From Cellulomonas humilata (lineage in GTDB: Bacteria; Actinomycetota; Actinomycetes; Actinomycetales; Cellulomonadaceae): a stretch of DNA of 64,000 nucleotides. Of this stretch, positions 34,015 through 45,300 are shown piece by piece. Made by a program: the position numbers and the translations under genes. The stretch lies in assembly GCF_030814415.1 (NCBI RefSeq), contig NZ_JAUSVB010000001.1:248001-312000 (forward strand), given 5' to 3'. The notes under the pieces are model-generated. The model had not been told where the DNA came from. It searched no databases and worked only from the letters and a program-made list of their open reading frames with translations. The number at the start of each line of letters is the position of its first letter. Position 1 is the first letter of the stretch.

Positions 34015-34977
34015 TCAGCGGGTGGCGATGCTCCAGGCGATGCCGTCGAGGATGTCGTGCTCCGACGTGACCACCTCGGTCAGCTGCCCGCCCGCCGCGG
34101 CGACCTCGTCGCGGACCCGACGGACGACGTCCGCCCAGACCAGCGCGCCGGCGCCGATGACGTCGACACGGCCGGGATGCATGAAGCCCAGCGCGGCCCG
34201 GTCCTCGCGGGACCGGCCCAGGAGGTCGTCGCATGCGGCGAGGACGACGTCGACCGGCAGGACCGACCCGTCGATGACATCGGCGTCGTACGCGGGCAGC
34301 CCCAGCCCGTGGGCGGTCACCGTGGTGACGGTCCCGGCGAGGCCGACGAGCGTGACGGTCTTGCCGAGCGGGACGACGGCCGACGCCGTGTCCAGCGCCG
34401 CGGCGACGTCGGCGTGCGCTGCGGCGATCTCGGCGGCGGTCGGTGGGTCGCTGCGCAGGTGCCGCTCGGTCATCCGCACGCAGCCGACGTCCATCGAGAA
34501 CGCCGCCTCGGGAGTCGTCGTGCCCAGCACCAGCTCCGTCGAGCCGCCGCCGAGGTCGACCACGAGGAACGGTCCCGGGTGCGCCGCGCCGAGCACGCCG
34601 GTGGCTCCGCGGAACGAGAGCTCGGCTTCCTCCTGCCCGGCGACGACCTCGGGCTCGACGCCCAGCGCGGCACGCACGCCGTCGACGAAGTCCGCCCGGT
34701 TCTCCGCGTCGCGCGATGCCGACGTGGCGACGAACCGGATCGCCTCGACCCCGAGCTCCGAGCAGATGTCGTTGTACCGGCGGGCGGCGTCCAGGGTCCG
34801 CGCGAGCGCCTCGGGAGCGATCCGACCGGTCCGGTCCACCCCCTGTCCCAGCCGCACGACCTCCATCCGCCGGTCGAGGTCCACCAACGTCCCGGCGTCC
34901 GGATCGACGTCGGCGACGAGCAGTCGGATCGAGTTGGTCCCGCAGTCGATGGCAGCCACACGAGTCACGCGCCCCAT
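34015..34977 (-). CDS. ppx: Ppx/GppA family phosphatase (exopolyphosphatase-like)
   Basis: A 320-residue ASKHA-fold phosphatase, the short actinobacterial form without the C-terminal HD domain. DCGTNSIRLLV gives phosphate 1, VDLGGGSTEL phosphate 2; AIRFVATSASRDAENR and GLAGTVTTV are also typical. It cleaves polyphosphate or pppGpp. ATG 34977 is used; GTG 34968 is an alternative. The gene order ppx-DUF501-ftsB-eno is conserved in actinobacteria as I recall. An 88-bp repeat lies on both sides. Confidence 0.93.
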   Translation of the reverse strand: MGRVTRVAAIDCGTNSIRLLVADVDPDAGTLVDLDRRMEVVRLGQGVDRTGRIAPEALARTLDAARRYNDICSELGVEAIRFVATSASRDAENRADFVDGVRAALGVEPEVVAGQEEAELSFRGATGVLGAAHPGPFLVVDLGGGSTELVLGTTTPEAAFSMDVGCVRMTERHLRSDPPTAAEIAAAHADVAAALDTASAVVPLGKTVTLVGLAGTVTTVTAHGLGLPAYDADVIDGSVLPVDVVLAACDDLLGRSREDRAALGFMHPGRVDVIGAGALVWADVVRRVRDEVAAAGGQLTEVVTSEHDILDGIAWSIATR

Positions 34978-35005
34978 CCTCGCATCGGACCACCCGCCCC
35001 ACCGG

Positions 35006-35093
35006 CAACGTCCGAGGACATGGCTGCTCCAGCGCGCAGATGCTCGGACGTCCGCGGATGGAGTCGTCCGGACGCGCGATCGTGCGGACGTTG
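35006..35093. repeat. 88-bp repeat element, copy 2 (upstream of ppx)
   Basis: Same length, same CAACGTCCG/CGGACGTTG ends and central TCGGACGTCCGC as copy 1, with the strongest match in the right half. It lies just outside the ppx start and may influence its promoter. Confidence 0.75.
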
Positions 35094-35107
35094 CCGCAGA
35101 GATCAGG

Positions 35108-35196
35108 TGATGTCCGCAGGATCGGTCGTCGGGGCGCTCGATCGTGCGGACGTCCGAGCGGGTACGCGCTCCAGCGCCTAGTAGCTCGGCCGTCGT
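35108..35196. repeat. Partial repeat copies: right half then left half
   Basis: 35108-35151 matches the right half of the 88-bp element (TGTCCGCAG ... CGTGCGGACGT) and 35149-35196 resembles the left half (CGTCCGAGC ... CTCCAGCGC ... CTCGG). Thus the order here is right-left, reversed from the full copies, and they share a CGTCCG junction. More diverged than copies 1 and 2. Confidence 0.6.
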
Positions 35197-35242
35197 GGAT
35201 CAGGAGGCGCAACGTCGGGCGTTGCGGGCTGCGGAGCGGCGG

Positions 35243-35743
35243 TCAGCAGGTGCAGCGGTCCGGGCGCCACTCGTCGCGGATCAAAGTCAGGGCCTCGTCG
35301 CCGATCGGGTTGACGCCGGGGCCTGCCGCGAGGGCGTGCCCGACCAGGACGTGCAGGCACTTGACGCGGGTCGGCATGCCACCGGCCGAGATGCCCGCGA
35401 TCTCCTCGACGTGCCCGAGCGCCTCGCGGTCCACCAGGTAGGCCTCGTGCGCGCGGCGGTACGCGGCGGCCAGCTCCTCGTCCTCGGCGAGCCTGGCGGT
35501 CAGCTCCTTCATCAGCCCGCCGGCCTCGAGCGTGCTCACGGCGGCGACCGCCGGCGGGCAGGTGAGGTAGTAGGTCGTCGGGAAAGGGGTGCCGTCGTCC
35601 AGCCGCGGGGCGGTGCGGACCACGAGCGGACGACCGCAGACGCACCGGGCCGCGATCCCGACGACGCCACGCGGCGGCCGGCCGAGCTGCTCGGTGAGCA
35701 CGGCGATGTCGTGGTCGGTCACGTCGTCGAAGGAGGGAGCCAC
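35243..35743 (-). CDS. DUF501 domain protein
   Basis: A 166-residue actinobacterial protein. Conserved features are LTEQLGRPPRGVVGIAARC, CGRPLVVRTAPRLDDGTPFPTTYYLTCP, SxLEAGGLM-like segment and GMPTRVKCLHVLVGHALAAG, the last containing the invariant Cys-Leu-His. Five to six Cys suggest a metal site. Function unknown; it is always near eno/ftsB/ppx. The start is uncertain among GTG 35743 (used), GTG 35722 and upstream ATGs. Confidence 0.85.
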   Translation of the reverse strand: MAPSFDDVTDHDIAVLTEQLGRPPRGVVGIAARCVCGRPLVVRTAPRLDDGTPFPTTYYLTCPPAVAAVSTLEAGGLMKELTARLAEDEELAAAYRRAHEAYLVDREALGHVEEIAGISAGGMPTRVKCLHVLVGHALAAGPGVNPIGDEALTLIRDEWRPDRCTC

Positions 35744-35771
35744 AGGTCGATCCGTTCGTGCAGGGGTCCGG

Positions 35772-36506
35772 TCAGCCGCCGGCGGGCGGCGCGGGCGTCC
35801 CATTGTCGCCCGGCGTCGCCGCATCCTCCGCACCGGGTACGGGCGTCTCGCCGGCGACCTCGACCGACTCCCACACGTTCGCGTACCAGGGCAGCGTCGA
35901 GCCGGAGTCCAGGACCGTCGCGGGGCCGTCGGCGGCGGGCGCGGTGTCGGGGATCGTCTCGGGGTCGACGACGCGGAACGCCTTCTCGCCCGGCAGCACG
36001 AACGAGAGCCGCTCCCGCGCCTGCGCGGTCACGTACGCGGGGTCGTCCCAGCGCCGCAGGTCCGCCTCGAGGTCGTCGTTGCGCTCGCGTGCCGCCTCGA
36101 CCTGCGCCCGGAGCTGGTCCACCTCGACGCGCTGCGCCAGGTACGAGTGCAGCGTCGGGTACACCAGGACGAACGCCAGCAACAGCACGCAGGAGAACAC
36201 CATCGCGCGGACGGTGAAGAGCCGCGGCACCCGCAGCTGCACGCGCTCGGCGCGCGGCGTCCCCCGGGGCGGGGTCGGCGTCCCGCGGGTGGCGGGCCGG
36301 GTGGCGGACGGGCGTGACGACGACGGCTTGGGCGACGACGAGGGGGTGGGACCGACGCGTGGCGTCGCCCCGGAGCGCGGTGCCGACGGACGGCTGCCGG
36401 CACTCCCGCGCGGCACCCCGGCGGCGGGGGTGGGCGTCCCGGACCGCGGTGCCGCCGCACGCCGACCCGGGGCGCTCGGGGACGCCGGGCGTCGGGGGGC
36501 AGACAT
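35772..36506 (-). CDS. FtsB/DivIC-like septum formation initiator protein
   Basis: A 244-residue bitopic protein. An 95-residue cytoplasmic part rich in Pro, Ser, Thr and Arg is followed by one membrane helix (about 101-118), a coiled coil (about 120-152) and the family segment WDDPAYVTAQARERLSFVLPG. The C-terminus is acidic and Pro-rich. FtsB/DivIC forms a complex with FtsL and FtsQ that activates septal wall synthesis. ATG 36506 starts the family-like part; the longer frame has no support. Cotranscribed with DUF501 (28-nt gap). Confidence 0.88.
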   Translation of the reverse strand: MSAPRRPASPSAPGRRAAAPRSGTPTPAAGVPRGSAGSRPSAPRSGATPRVGPTPSSSPKPSSSRPSATRPATRGTPTPPRGTPRAERVQLRVPRLFTVRAMVFSCVLLLAFVLVYPTLHSYLAQRVEVDQLRAQVEAARERNDDLEADLRRWDDPAYVTAQARERLSFVLPGEKAFRVVDPETIPDTAPAADGPATVLDSGSTLPWYANVWESVEVAGETPVPGAEDAATPGDNGTPAPPAGG

Positions 36507-36585
36507 GGCGTCGATTCTGCCCCGGACCGCCCCGACCTGGCCGGATATCGCACGCCGTGGCGCGCCGGAGCAGTTCTGGGTACGC

Positions 36586-36619
36586 CGGAGGCCGGCCACC
36601 CGCGGGTGACCGGCCTCCG
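36586..36619 (-). terminator. Terminator after eno
   Basis: A 10-bp stem (36586-36595 with 36610-36619) continues, after one mismatch, into the perfect palindrome CACCCGCGGGTG. It starts 12 bp after the eno stop. Confidence 0.8.
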
Positions 36620-36630
36620 AAGGTCGTGCG

Positions 36631-37950
<1,320 letters not shown>

Positions 37951-37996
37951 CTAGTGACTTCCCCAGCCGGCCGTACCGGGCCCTTCGACCTGTGGA

Positions 37997-39379
37997 CTAC
38001 AGCGCCAGCATGATGTGCTCGACCTGGTCCTTCGCGTCCCCGAACAGCATCGACGTGTTCTCCCGGAAGAACAGCGGGTTCTGCACCCCTGCGTAGCCGG
38101 TGGCCATCGACCGCTTGAACACGATGACGCGGGCGGCCTTCCACACCTCGAGGACGGGCATGCCGGCGATCGGGGAGGACGGGTCGTCGAGCGCCGCCGG
38201 GTTGACGGTGTCGTTGGCGCCGATGACGAGGACGACGTCGGTGTCGGCCAGGTCGCCGTTGATCTCGTCCATCTCGAGCACGATGTCGTACGGCACCTTG
38301 GCCTCGGCGAGCAGCACGTTCATGTGCCCGGGGAGCCGGCCCGCGACCGGGTGGACCCCGAACCGCACGTCGATACCGCGGGCGCGGAGCTTGGCCACGA
38401 GCTCCGCGACGGGGTACTGGGCCTTGGCGACGGCCATGCCGTACCCGGGGGTGATGACCACACGGCGGGCGTCGGCGAGCAGCTCGGCGGCCTCGGGCGG
38501 CTTGATCTCGTGGTACTCGCCGAGCTCGGCGTCCGCCGCGACGACCGTCCCGCCCGCGGTGCCGTACCCGCCGAGGATGACGCTGACGAACGACCGGTTC
38601 ATGGCCGTGCACATGAGGTAGCTGAGGATCGCACCGGACGAGCCGACGAGCGCGCCGGTGACGATGAGCAGGTCGTTGCTGAGCATGAAGCCCGCCGCGG
38701 CGGCCGCCCACCCGGAGTACGAGTTGAGCATCGAGACGACGACCGGCATGTCACCGCCGCCGATGGACGCCACCAGGTGCCAGCCGAGCGCGAGCGCGAC
38801 GACGGTCATGAGCAGCAGGGGCCAGACGCTCCCGGTGCCGAGGAACCACGCCAGCAGCGCGCCGGACGCCACGACCATGCCCAGGTTGAGCCAGTTGCGA
38901 CCGGGCAGCACCATCGGCGCGGAGCTGATCTTCGTGGACAGCTTGAGGTAGGCGACGATCGAGCCGGTGAACGTCACGGCGCCGATGAGCACCCCGAGGA
39001 ACACCTCGACCAGGTGGGCGGGGTCCGACGGCTCGGTGAGGAACGAGTTGTACCCGACCAGCACCGCCGCGAGGCCGACGAACGAGTGCAGGATCGCGAT
39101 CAGCTCGGGCATCTGCGTCATCTCGACGCGACGCGCCTGCCACGTGCCCACGGTCGAGCCGACGAGGAACACGACGAGGATCAGCGACCCGGTGACCTCG
39201 ACGGGCCGCTCGGAGCCCTCCAGGGCGAGCGCGACGGTCGCGACGAGCGCGAGCGCCATGCCCACCATGCCCGCGACGTTCCCGCGGCGGGCGGTCTCCT
39301 GCTTCGAGAGTCCGGCGAGGCTGAGGATGAACAGGACGGCGGCGGCGAGATAGACAGCCTGGGCCACGGAGGTCAGCAC
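37997..39379 (-). CDS. pntB: NAD(P) transhydrogenase subunit beta
   Basis: A 460-residue membrane subunit of the proton-driven transhydrogenase that makes NADPH from NADH. About nine membrane helices occupy residues 5-265 ([17 protein letters not shown] is typical). The NADP(H)-binding domain III follows, with [15 protein letters not shown] and [21 protein letters not shown], ending in [15 protein letters not shown] 39379 is 4 nt after the pntA stop, so the two genes are coupled. Confidence 0.96.
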   Translation of the reverse strand: MLTSVAQAVYLAAAVLFILSLAGLSKQETARRGNVAGMVGMALALVATVALALEGSERPVEVTGSLILVVFLVGSTVGTWQARRVEMTQMPELIAILHSFVGLAAVLVGYNSFLTEPSDPAHLVEVFLGVLIGAVTFTGSIVAYLKLSTKISSAPMVLPGRNWLNLGMVVASGALLAWFLGTGSVWPLLLMTVVALALGWHLVASIGGGDMPVVVSMLNSYSGWAAAAAGFMLSNDLLIVTGALVGSSGAILSYLMCTAMNRSFVSVILGGYGTAGGTVVAADAELGEYHEIKPPEAAELLADARRVVITPGYGMAVAKAQYPVAELVAKLRARGIDVRFGVHPVAGRLPGHMNVLLAEAKVPYDIVLEMDEINGDLADTDVVLVIGANDTVNPAALDDPSSPIAGMPVLEVWKAARVIVFKRSMATGYAGVQNPLFFRENTSMLFGDAKDQVEHIMLAL

Positions 39380-39383
39380 GGGG

Positions 39384-40937
39384 TCAGGCGTCCTTCCGGA
39401 ACATGCGGATCATGCGGTTCGCGACGAGGAATCCCCCGAAGACGTTGATGCTGGCGACCGAGGCGGCGATCACCGCGAGGACGGTGACGAGCCAGCTGTC
39501 GTCGCCGATCTGCAGGAGCGCGCCGACCAGGATGATCCCGGAGATCGCGTTGGTCTGGGCCATCAGGGGCGTGTGCAGAGAGTGGCTCACGTTGGAGATC
39601 ACGTAGTAGCCGACGATCACCGCGAGCACGAACACCGTGACGTGCCCGAGGAACACGGCAGGCGCGAAGGAGATCCCGAACAGCACGAGGACGGCCAGCA
39701 GGGCGAGGACCACCGACCTCCGCTGACGCCGACGCACCTTGTCCGCGGCGGCGGCCGCGGTCGCTGCCGCGCGCTCTTCGGAGGTCGGACCGGCGGGCGC
39801 CGCGGGCGCGGCCGACACCTGCACCGGCGGCGGCGGCCACAGGACCTCGCCGTCGTGCGTGACCACCATCCCGCGCTGCACGGGGTCGTCGAGGTCGAGC
39901 ACCAGCTGCCCGTCCTTGCCCGGGGTGAGCAGCTGGAGCAGGTGCACGATGTTGGTGCCGAACAGCTGGGACGTGTGCTGCGGCATCCGGCTGGTCAGGT
40001 CGGTGTACCCGACGACGGTCACGCCGTTCTCGGTCACCACCGCGGTACCCGGCACGGTGAGCTCGCAGTTGCCGCCGCCCGAGGCCGCGAGGTCGATGAT
40101 CACGCTGCCGCGACGCATCCCGGCGACCATCTCCGCGGTGATGGTGGTGGGCGCGTGCCCCCGCACCAGCGCGGTCGTGATGACGATGTCCGCGTCCGCC
40201 GTCTCGGCGGTGTACATCTGCTGCGTCAGCAGCTCCTGCTCCTGCGTGAGCGCGCTGGCGTACCCGTCCGCGCTGACCGCCTGTTGTGCGGCTTCGGCCT
40301 GCACGAACGTCGCACCCATGGACTCGATCTGCTCGCCGACCTCGGGCCGGACGTCGAACGCGCGCACGCGGGCGCCCATGCTGCCCGCCGCCCCGATCGC
40401 GGCGAGCCCGGCCACCCCGGCGCCGATGACGAACACGCGGGCCGGCGGTGTCTTGCCTGCGGCGGTGACCTGCCCGGTGAACATGCCGCCGTAGACCTCG
40501 GCGGCCTCGACCACCGCGCGGTAGCCGGCCACGTTCGACATGGTGCTCAGCACGTCGAGGGCCTGCGCCCGGGAGATGCGCGGCACCGCGTCGAGGGCGA
40601 GCGCGGTCACGCCGCGCGCGTGCAGGTCGTCGACGAGCACCGGGCTGGATGCGGGCGAGAGCATCGCGACGAGCGTGGTGCCGGGACGCAGCGAGGCGAC
40701 CTCGGCGTCCGTCGGCGGGTTGACCTTGGCGACGACGTCGCTCAGCCAGGCGTCGGCCGCGTTCCCGACCGCGGCGCCCGCCGCCTCGTACGCCTCGTCG
40801 CTGAACGTCGCGGAGGCACCCGCGCCGCGCTCGACGACCACCTCGTAGCCGAGGCCGACCAGCTGGCCGACCGTCTTCGGGGTCGCGGCGACGAGCCGTT
40901 CGCCGATCCGGCTCTCGGTCGGGATGCCGATGCGCAT
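39384..40937 (-). CDS. pntA: NAD(P) transhydrogenase subunit alpha (fused)
   Basis: A 517-residue subunit with NAD(H)-binding domain I (residues 1-375; [41 protein letters not shown], and the mobile loop [15 protein letters not shown]) joined to the membrane part with four helices (about 425-510). Some actinobacteria split this into pntAA and pntAB; here they are one chain. ATG 40937 follows GGAGGA; the frame extends upstream without support. Placed between mazG and eno, where mycobacteria, as I recall, have no transhydrogenase. Confidence 0.95.
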   Translation of the reverse strand: MRIGIPTESRIGERLVAATPKTVGQLVGLGYEVVVERGAGASATFSDEAYEAAGAAVGNAADAWLSDVVAKVNPPTDAEVASLRPGTTLVAMLSPASSPVLVDDLHARGVTALALDAVPRISRAQALDVLSTMSNVAGYRAVVEAAEVYGGMFTGQVTAAGKTPPARVFVIGAGVAGLAAIGAAGSMGARVRAFDVRPEVGEQIESMGATFVQAEAAQQAVSADGYASALTQEQELLTQQMYTAETADADIVITTALVRGHAPTTITAEMVAGMRRGSVIIDLAASGGGNCELTVPGTAVVTENGVTVVGYTDLTSRMPQHTSQLFGTNIVHLLQLLTPGKDGQLVLDLDDPVQRGMVVTHDGEVLWPPPPVQVSAAPAAPAGPTSEERAAATAAAAADKVRRRQRRSVVLALLAVLVLFGISFAPAVFLGHVTVFVLAVIVGYYVISNVSHSLHTPLMAQTNAISGIILVGALLQIGDDSWLVTVLAVIAASVASINVFGGFLVANRMIRMFRKDA

Positions 40938-41064
40938 CGCTGCGTTCCTCCGTCGTCCAGTGGTTCGTGTCGCGCTCATCATGGCGGGCACGGGCAGGCT
41001 ACGGGTTCGAACCGACCTGCGGCAAGCGCTTTCCTTCCGTCCTTCGGACGAACCGTCGAACGTC

Positions 41065-41706
41065 TCAGGAGCCGGCGGCGGCCTCGTCGGCCCGCAGTCC
41101 CTGCTCCCACGCGGCCGCCGTCCGACGCAGTGCACCCTCGGCGTCGACCCCGGCGGCGTCGGCCTCCAGGACCAGCGCGAGCAGCCGTTCCCCCAGGCCG
41201 TCCCCCGTCGGCACCTGCGTCGCCAGTCCGGCTCGTCCCGCCCGTCCGGCGATCTTCTGCGCCCGCGCGAGCGCACCCAGCGCGAGCGGCACACCGTCGA
41301 GCGCCGAGCCACGCTGCTTCTCCGCGTTCTTCAGGCGGTCCCACTGCACGTGCACGTCCCCCGCGGCCTCCGCAGGGCCAGGGTCCTCGAACACGTGCGG
41401 ATGCCTGCGCACGAGCTTCGCGACGAGGTCGTCCGCCACGTCGTCCACGTCGAACGGGTCGCTCGGGTGCTCGGTGGCGATGCGCGCGTGGAACACCACC
41501 TGCAGCAGCAGGTCCCCCAGCTCCTCACGCAGCCCGGAGCGGTCCCCCGTCTCGATGGCCTCCGCCAGCTCGTGGGCCTCCTCGAGCGCGTACGGCACCA
41601 GCGACTCGTGCGTCTGCTGGGCGTCCCACGGGCAGCCGCCCGGCGAGCGCAGCCGGTCCATCACGCTCACCAGCGCGCGCAGGGAGTCCGGCTGCGACGA
41701 CGTCAC
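41065..41706 (-). CDS. mazG: MazG family nucleoside triphosphate pyrophosphohydrolase
   Basis: A 213-residue NTP-pyrophosphatase that removes damaged or excess nucleotides. The core motif is [25 protein letters not shown], then [13 protein letters not shown] with the EExxE-12-28-ExxD magnesium-binding pattern. One MazG domain plus a shorter second half ([11 protein letters not shown] onward). GTG 41706 overlaps the upstream gene's stop by 4 nt. Confidence 0.94.
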   Translation of the reverse strand: MTSSQPDSLRALVSVMDRLRSPGGCPWDAQQTHESLVPYALEEAHELAEAIETGDRSGLREELGDLLLQVVFHARIATEHPSDPFDVDDVADDLVAKLVRRHPHVFEDPGPAEAAGDVHVQWDRLKNAEKQRGSALDGVPLALGALARAQKIAGRAGRAGLATQVPTGDGLGERLLALVLEADAAGVDAEGALRRTAAAWEQGLRADEAAAGS

Positions 41707-42308
41707 TTCGCGGTCGGTGACGGCGTCGGCTCCGGCGTCGGCTCGGTGCTGCCGTCGTCGGCGGTCGAGCCAGCCTTCGGGACGACGATCCACGAGGCCG
41801 GCACGGGCGCGCCGATCTGGTTGCCGTCCTCCAGCGAGCCGAACCGTGGGTTGACCTCGATGTCGAGGGCACGCAGCCGGGTGTCGATCTCGTCGCCGAT
41901 CGCATCGGCCTCGGGGAGGTCCTGGAGGTTGCTGTAGGCGATCGAGTACCGCGCGACCGCGAGCGACGGCTCGGTGAACGTCGCGGTGGCGTCGGCGACC
42001 TTCTGCTGCACCACCTGGTCCAGCAGGGCCTGGGCGTCCTCGTCGGAGACCCCGACACCCTTCTCCTCGGCCAGCGCGACCACCGTGGGCTCCTGCACCA
42101 GGACGGCCAGCACGTTGGTGGTCGTCACGCCTTGGAACCACGGCTCGAGCTCGGTCAGGGCGGCCTGCACGTCCGACGTGGTGACCGCGGTGCCGTCGAC
42201 CACGGCCGCCGCGCCGGGCTCGCCGGTGCACCCCGCCAGACCGGCCGTCGTCACCAGTGCGACCAGCACACCCGCTGCTCGCGCCCTCGCACGCCACTGC
42301 ACCGCCAC
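41703..42308 (-). CDS. SurA N-terminal-like lipoprotein
   Basis: A 201-residue lipoprotein with a signal peptide ending in LAGC (C27). The mature part AAAVVDGTAVTTSDVQAAL is like the SurA/PrsA chaperone N-domain; the rest is helical. No parvulin isomerase domain follows, so it is a chaperone-like or structural protein at the outer face of the membrane. A Thr/Pro tail ends it. GTG 42308 has GGGAGG. Its position between mfd and mazG corresponds to where I recall a lipoprotein gene (lpqU) in mycobacteria. Confidence 0.82.
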   Translation of the reverse strand: MAVQWRARARAAGVLVALVTTAGLAGCTGEPGAAAVVDGTAVTTSDVQAALTELEPWFQGVTTTNVLAVLVQEPTVVALAEEKGVGVSDEDAQALLDQVVQQKVADATATFTEPSLAVARYSIAYSNLQDLPEADAIGDEIDTRLRALDIEVNPRFGSLEDGNQIGAPVPASWIVVPKAGSTADDGSTEPTPEPTPSPTAK

Positions 42309-42375
42309 CGCCGGACCTCCCGCGTCGTCGCTCGTCGATCGGGGTCATCGTAGGGCCCCGACCAGTGAATCCCTG

Positions 42376-45300
42376 CTACCGGCCGGTGCCGACGGACGCG
42401 GCCGCGGAGACGTCCCCGCGCACCACCGCGTCGATGAACTGCCGGGCCCAGAGCATGACCTCGCGGCCCTGCACGGGCCTGCCGCCCAGCCGCGCCGTCA
42501 TCGGCCACGGCACCAGGACGGTCCGGGTCGTCGGCTTGAGCACAGCGCCTGGGTACAGCCGCTTGAGCCGCAGCTGCGCCGACTCCGGCAGGTCGACGGG
42601 CGCGAAGCGGACGAACTTGCCCTGCGCGGTGACGTCGGACAGCCCGCTGTTGCGCACGTGCTGGCGGAACTCGGCCACCTCGAACAGGTTGTCGACGGCC
42701 GACGGCACCGCGCCGTAGCGGTCGACGAGCTCCGCGCGGACCTCGCCCAGGGCCGCCGAGTCCGCCGACGCCGCGATCTTGCGGTACGCCTCGAGCCGCA
42801 GGCGCTCGTGCGCGATGTAGTCGTGCGGGATGTGCGCGTCGACGGGCAGCTCGATCGTGACGTCGGGCAGCTCCTCCTCGACGTCGCCGCGGAAGTTCGC
42901 CACGGCCTCGCCGACCATGCGGATGTACAGGTCGAAGCCGACGCCCTCGATGTGCCCGGACTGCTCCCCGCCCAGCAGGTTGCCGGCGCCGCGGATCTCC
43001 AGGTCCTTCATCGCGACCGCCATGCCGGCCCCGAGGTCGGTGTTCGCCGCGATGGTCTGCAGCCGGTCGTGCGCGGTCTCCGTGAGCGGCTTCTCCGGCG
43101 GGTACAGGAAGTAGGAGTACGCCCGCTCCCGCCCGCGGCCGACGCGCCCGCGCAGCTGGTGCAGCTGCGAGAGGCCCAGCAGGTCCGCGCGCTCGAGGAT
43201 GAGCGTGTTCGCGTTGGAGATGTCCAGGCCGGTCTCGACGATCGTCGTGCAGACCAGCACGTCGAACCGCTTCTCCCAGAAGTCGACGATGACCTGCTCG
43301 AGCTGGTGCTCGTTCATCTTCCCGTGCGCCACCGCGACGCGGGCCTCCGGGACCAGCTCCATCAGGCGCGACGCGGTCCGCTCGATCGAGTCGACCTTGT
43401 TGTGGACGTAGAAGACCTGCCCCTCGCGCAGCAGCTCCCGCCGGATGGCCGCGCTGATCTGCTTCTCGTCGTACGCGCCGACGAACGTCAGGACCGGGTG
43501 GCGCTCCTCGGGCGGGGTGGCCAGCGTCGACATCTCCCGGATGCCCGTGACCGCCATCTCCAGCGTGCGCGGGATCGGGGTCGCGCTCATCGCGAGCACG
43601 TCGACGTTGGTGCGCAGCGCCTTGAGCGTCTCCTTGTGCTCGACGCCGAACCGCTGCTCCTCGTCGATCACCACGAGGCCGAGGTCCTTGAACCGCACCT
43701 CGCCCGTGATGAGCCGGTGCGTGCCGATGACGACGTCGACCGTGCCGTCGGACAGCCCGGCGACGACCTCCTTCGACTCCTTGGGCGACTGGAACCGGCT
43801 CAGCGCCTTCACCGTCACCGGGAACGCGCTGTACCGCTCGCTGAAGGTGTCGAGGTGCTGCTGCACCAGGAGCGTCGTCGGCACCAGGATCGCCACCTGC
43901 TTGCCGTCCTGCACCGCCTTGAACGCGGCGCGCACCGCGATCTCCGTCTTGCCGTAGCCGACGTCCCCGCAGACCAGGCGGTCCATCGGGATCGGCTTCT
44001 CCATGTCGGCCTTGACCTCGTCGATCGTGGCCGCCTGGTCCGGCGTCTCGACGTACGCGAACGCGTCCTCGAGCTCGCGCTGCCACGGGGTGTCCGGCCC
44101 GAACGCGTGCCCTGCGGTCGCCATGCGCGCCGAGTAGAGCCGGATGAGCTCCGCGGCGATCTCCTTGACGGCCTTCTTGGCGCGGCCCTTGGTCTTGGCC
44201 CAGTCGCCGCCGCCCATCTTGGACAGGCTCGGTGCCTCGCCCCCCACGTACTTGGTGACCTGGTCCAGCTGGTCGCTGGGTACGAAGAGCCGGTCCCCCG
44301 GCTGGCCCCGCTTGCTCGACGCGTACTCGATCACCAGGTACTCGCGCGTCGCCGCCGTGGCGCCCGTGCCGATGGTCCGCTGCACCAGCTCCACGAACCG
44401 CCCGACGCCGTGCTGCTCGTGCACCACGTAGTCGTGCGGGCGCAGCTGGAGCGGGTCGACGACGTTGCGGCGCCGGCTCGGCATCTTGCGCATGTCCCGG
44501 GTCGACGTCCCCGCGCGGCCGGTGAGGTCCGACTCGGAGAACACCGCGAGGTGCAGCGGCTCGGCGACGAAGCCGGGGCCCACGGGGGCGGGCACGACGA
44601 GGACGACACCGCCCTCGGGCTCCTCGGCGATCGTCCCCACCAGCCGTGCCGGGACCTCGGCGGCCTTGAGCTGCTCGACCATGCGCTGCGCCGGACCGTG
44701 CCCCTCGGTGGCGAGCACCAGCCGCCAGCCCGCCTGCTGCAGGACGCGCACGTCGGCGACCGCGCGGGCGACCTCGCCGCGGTAGCGCTCGACGTCCCGC
44801 GCCGCGATCACGAGGGTGTCCGCCGTGGCGGCCAGGTCGTCGGCCATGCGGTTCTCGTGCGGTGCCAGGTTCCGTGCCGCGGTGTGGCCGGTGCCTGTCG
44901 CGCCCTCGTAGAAGTCGTCCGGCTTTGCTGCCTCCGTGGCGTCGACGTCCAGGGAGAACGGCGACAGCGTCCACCAGCCCAGTCCGCGCACGGCCGCGAG
45001 CGCGCGGATCTCCGCGAACGACGCGAAGCTGGCCGCGGACAGGTCCAGGGGCGTCGCCGCACCGGCCGCCGCGGACGTCCACGCGGCCTCGAGGAACTCC
45101 TGCGTGGTGGCCACCAGGTCGTGCGCGCGGCGGCGCACCCGCTCGGGGTCCACCAGCACCAGCAGGCTGTCGTCCGCCACCAGGTCGAGCACCGGGACCA
45201 TCGACTCGACCAGCGCGGGCGCCAGCGACTCCATGCCCTCGACCGCGATGCCGGCCGCCAGCTTGTCCAGCATGTCGACCGCTCCCGGCAGCTGCGGGAC

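Noticed and set aside
33910..35196. Insertion sequence or prophage around ppx
   Set aside because: No transposase, integrase or attachment-like tRNA is found near the repeats; they are only short non-coding elements.
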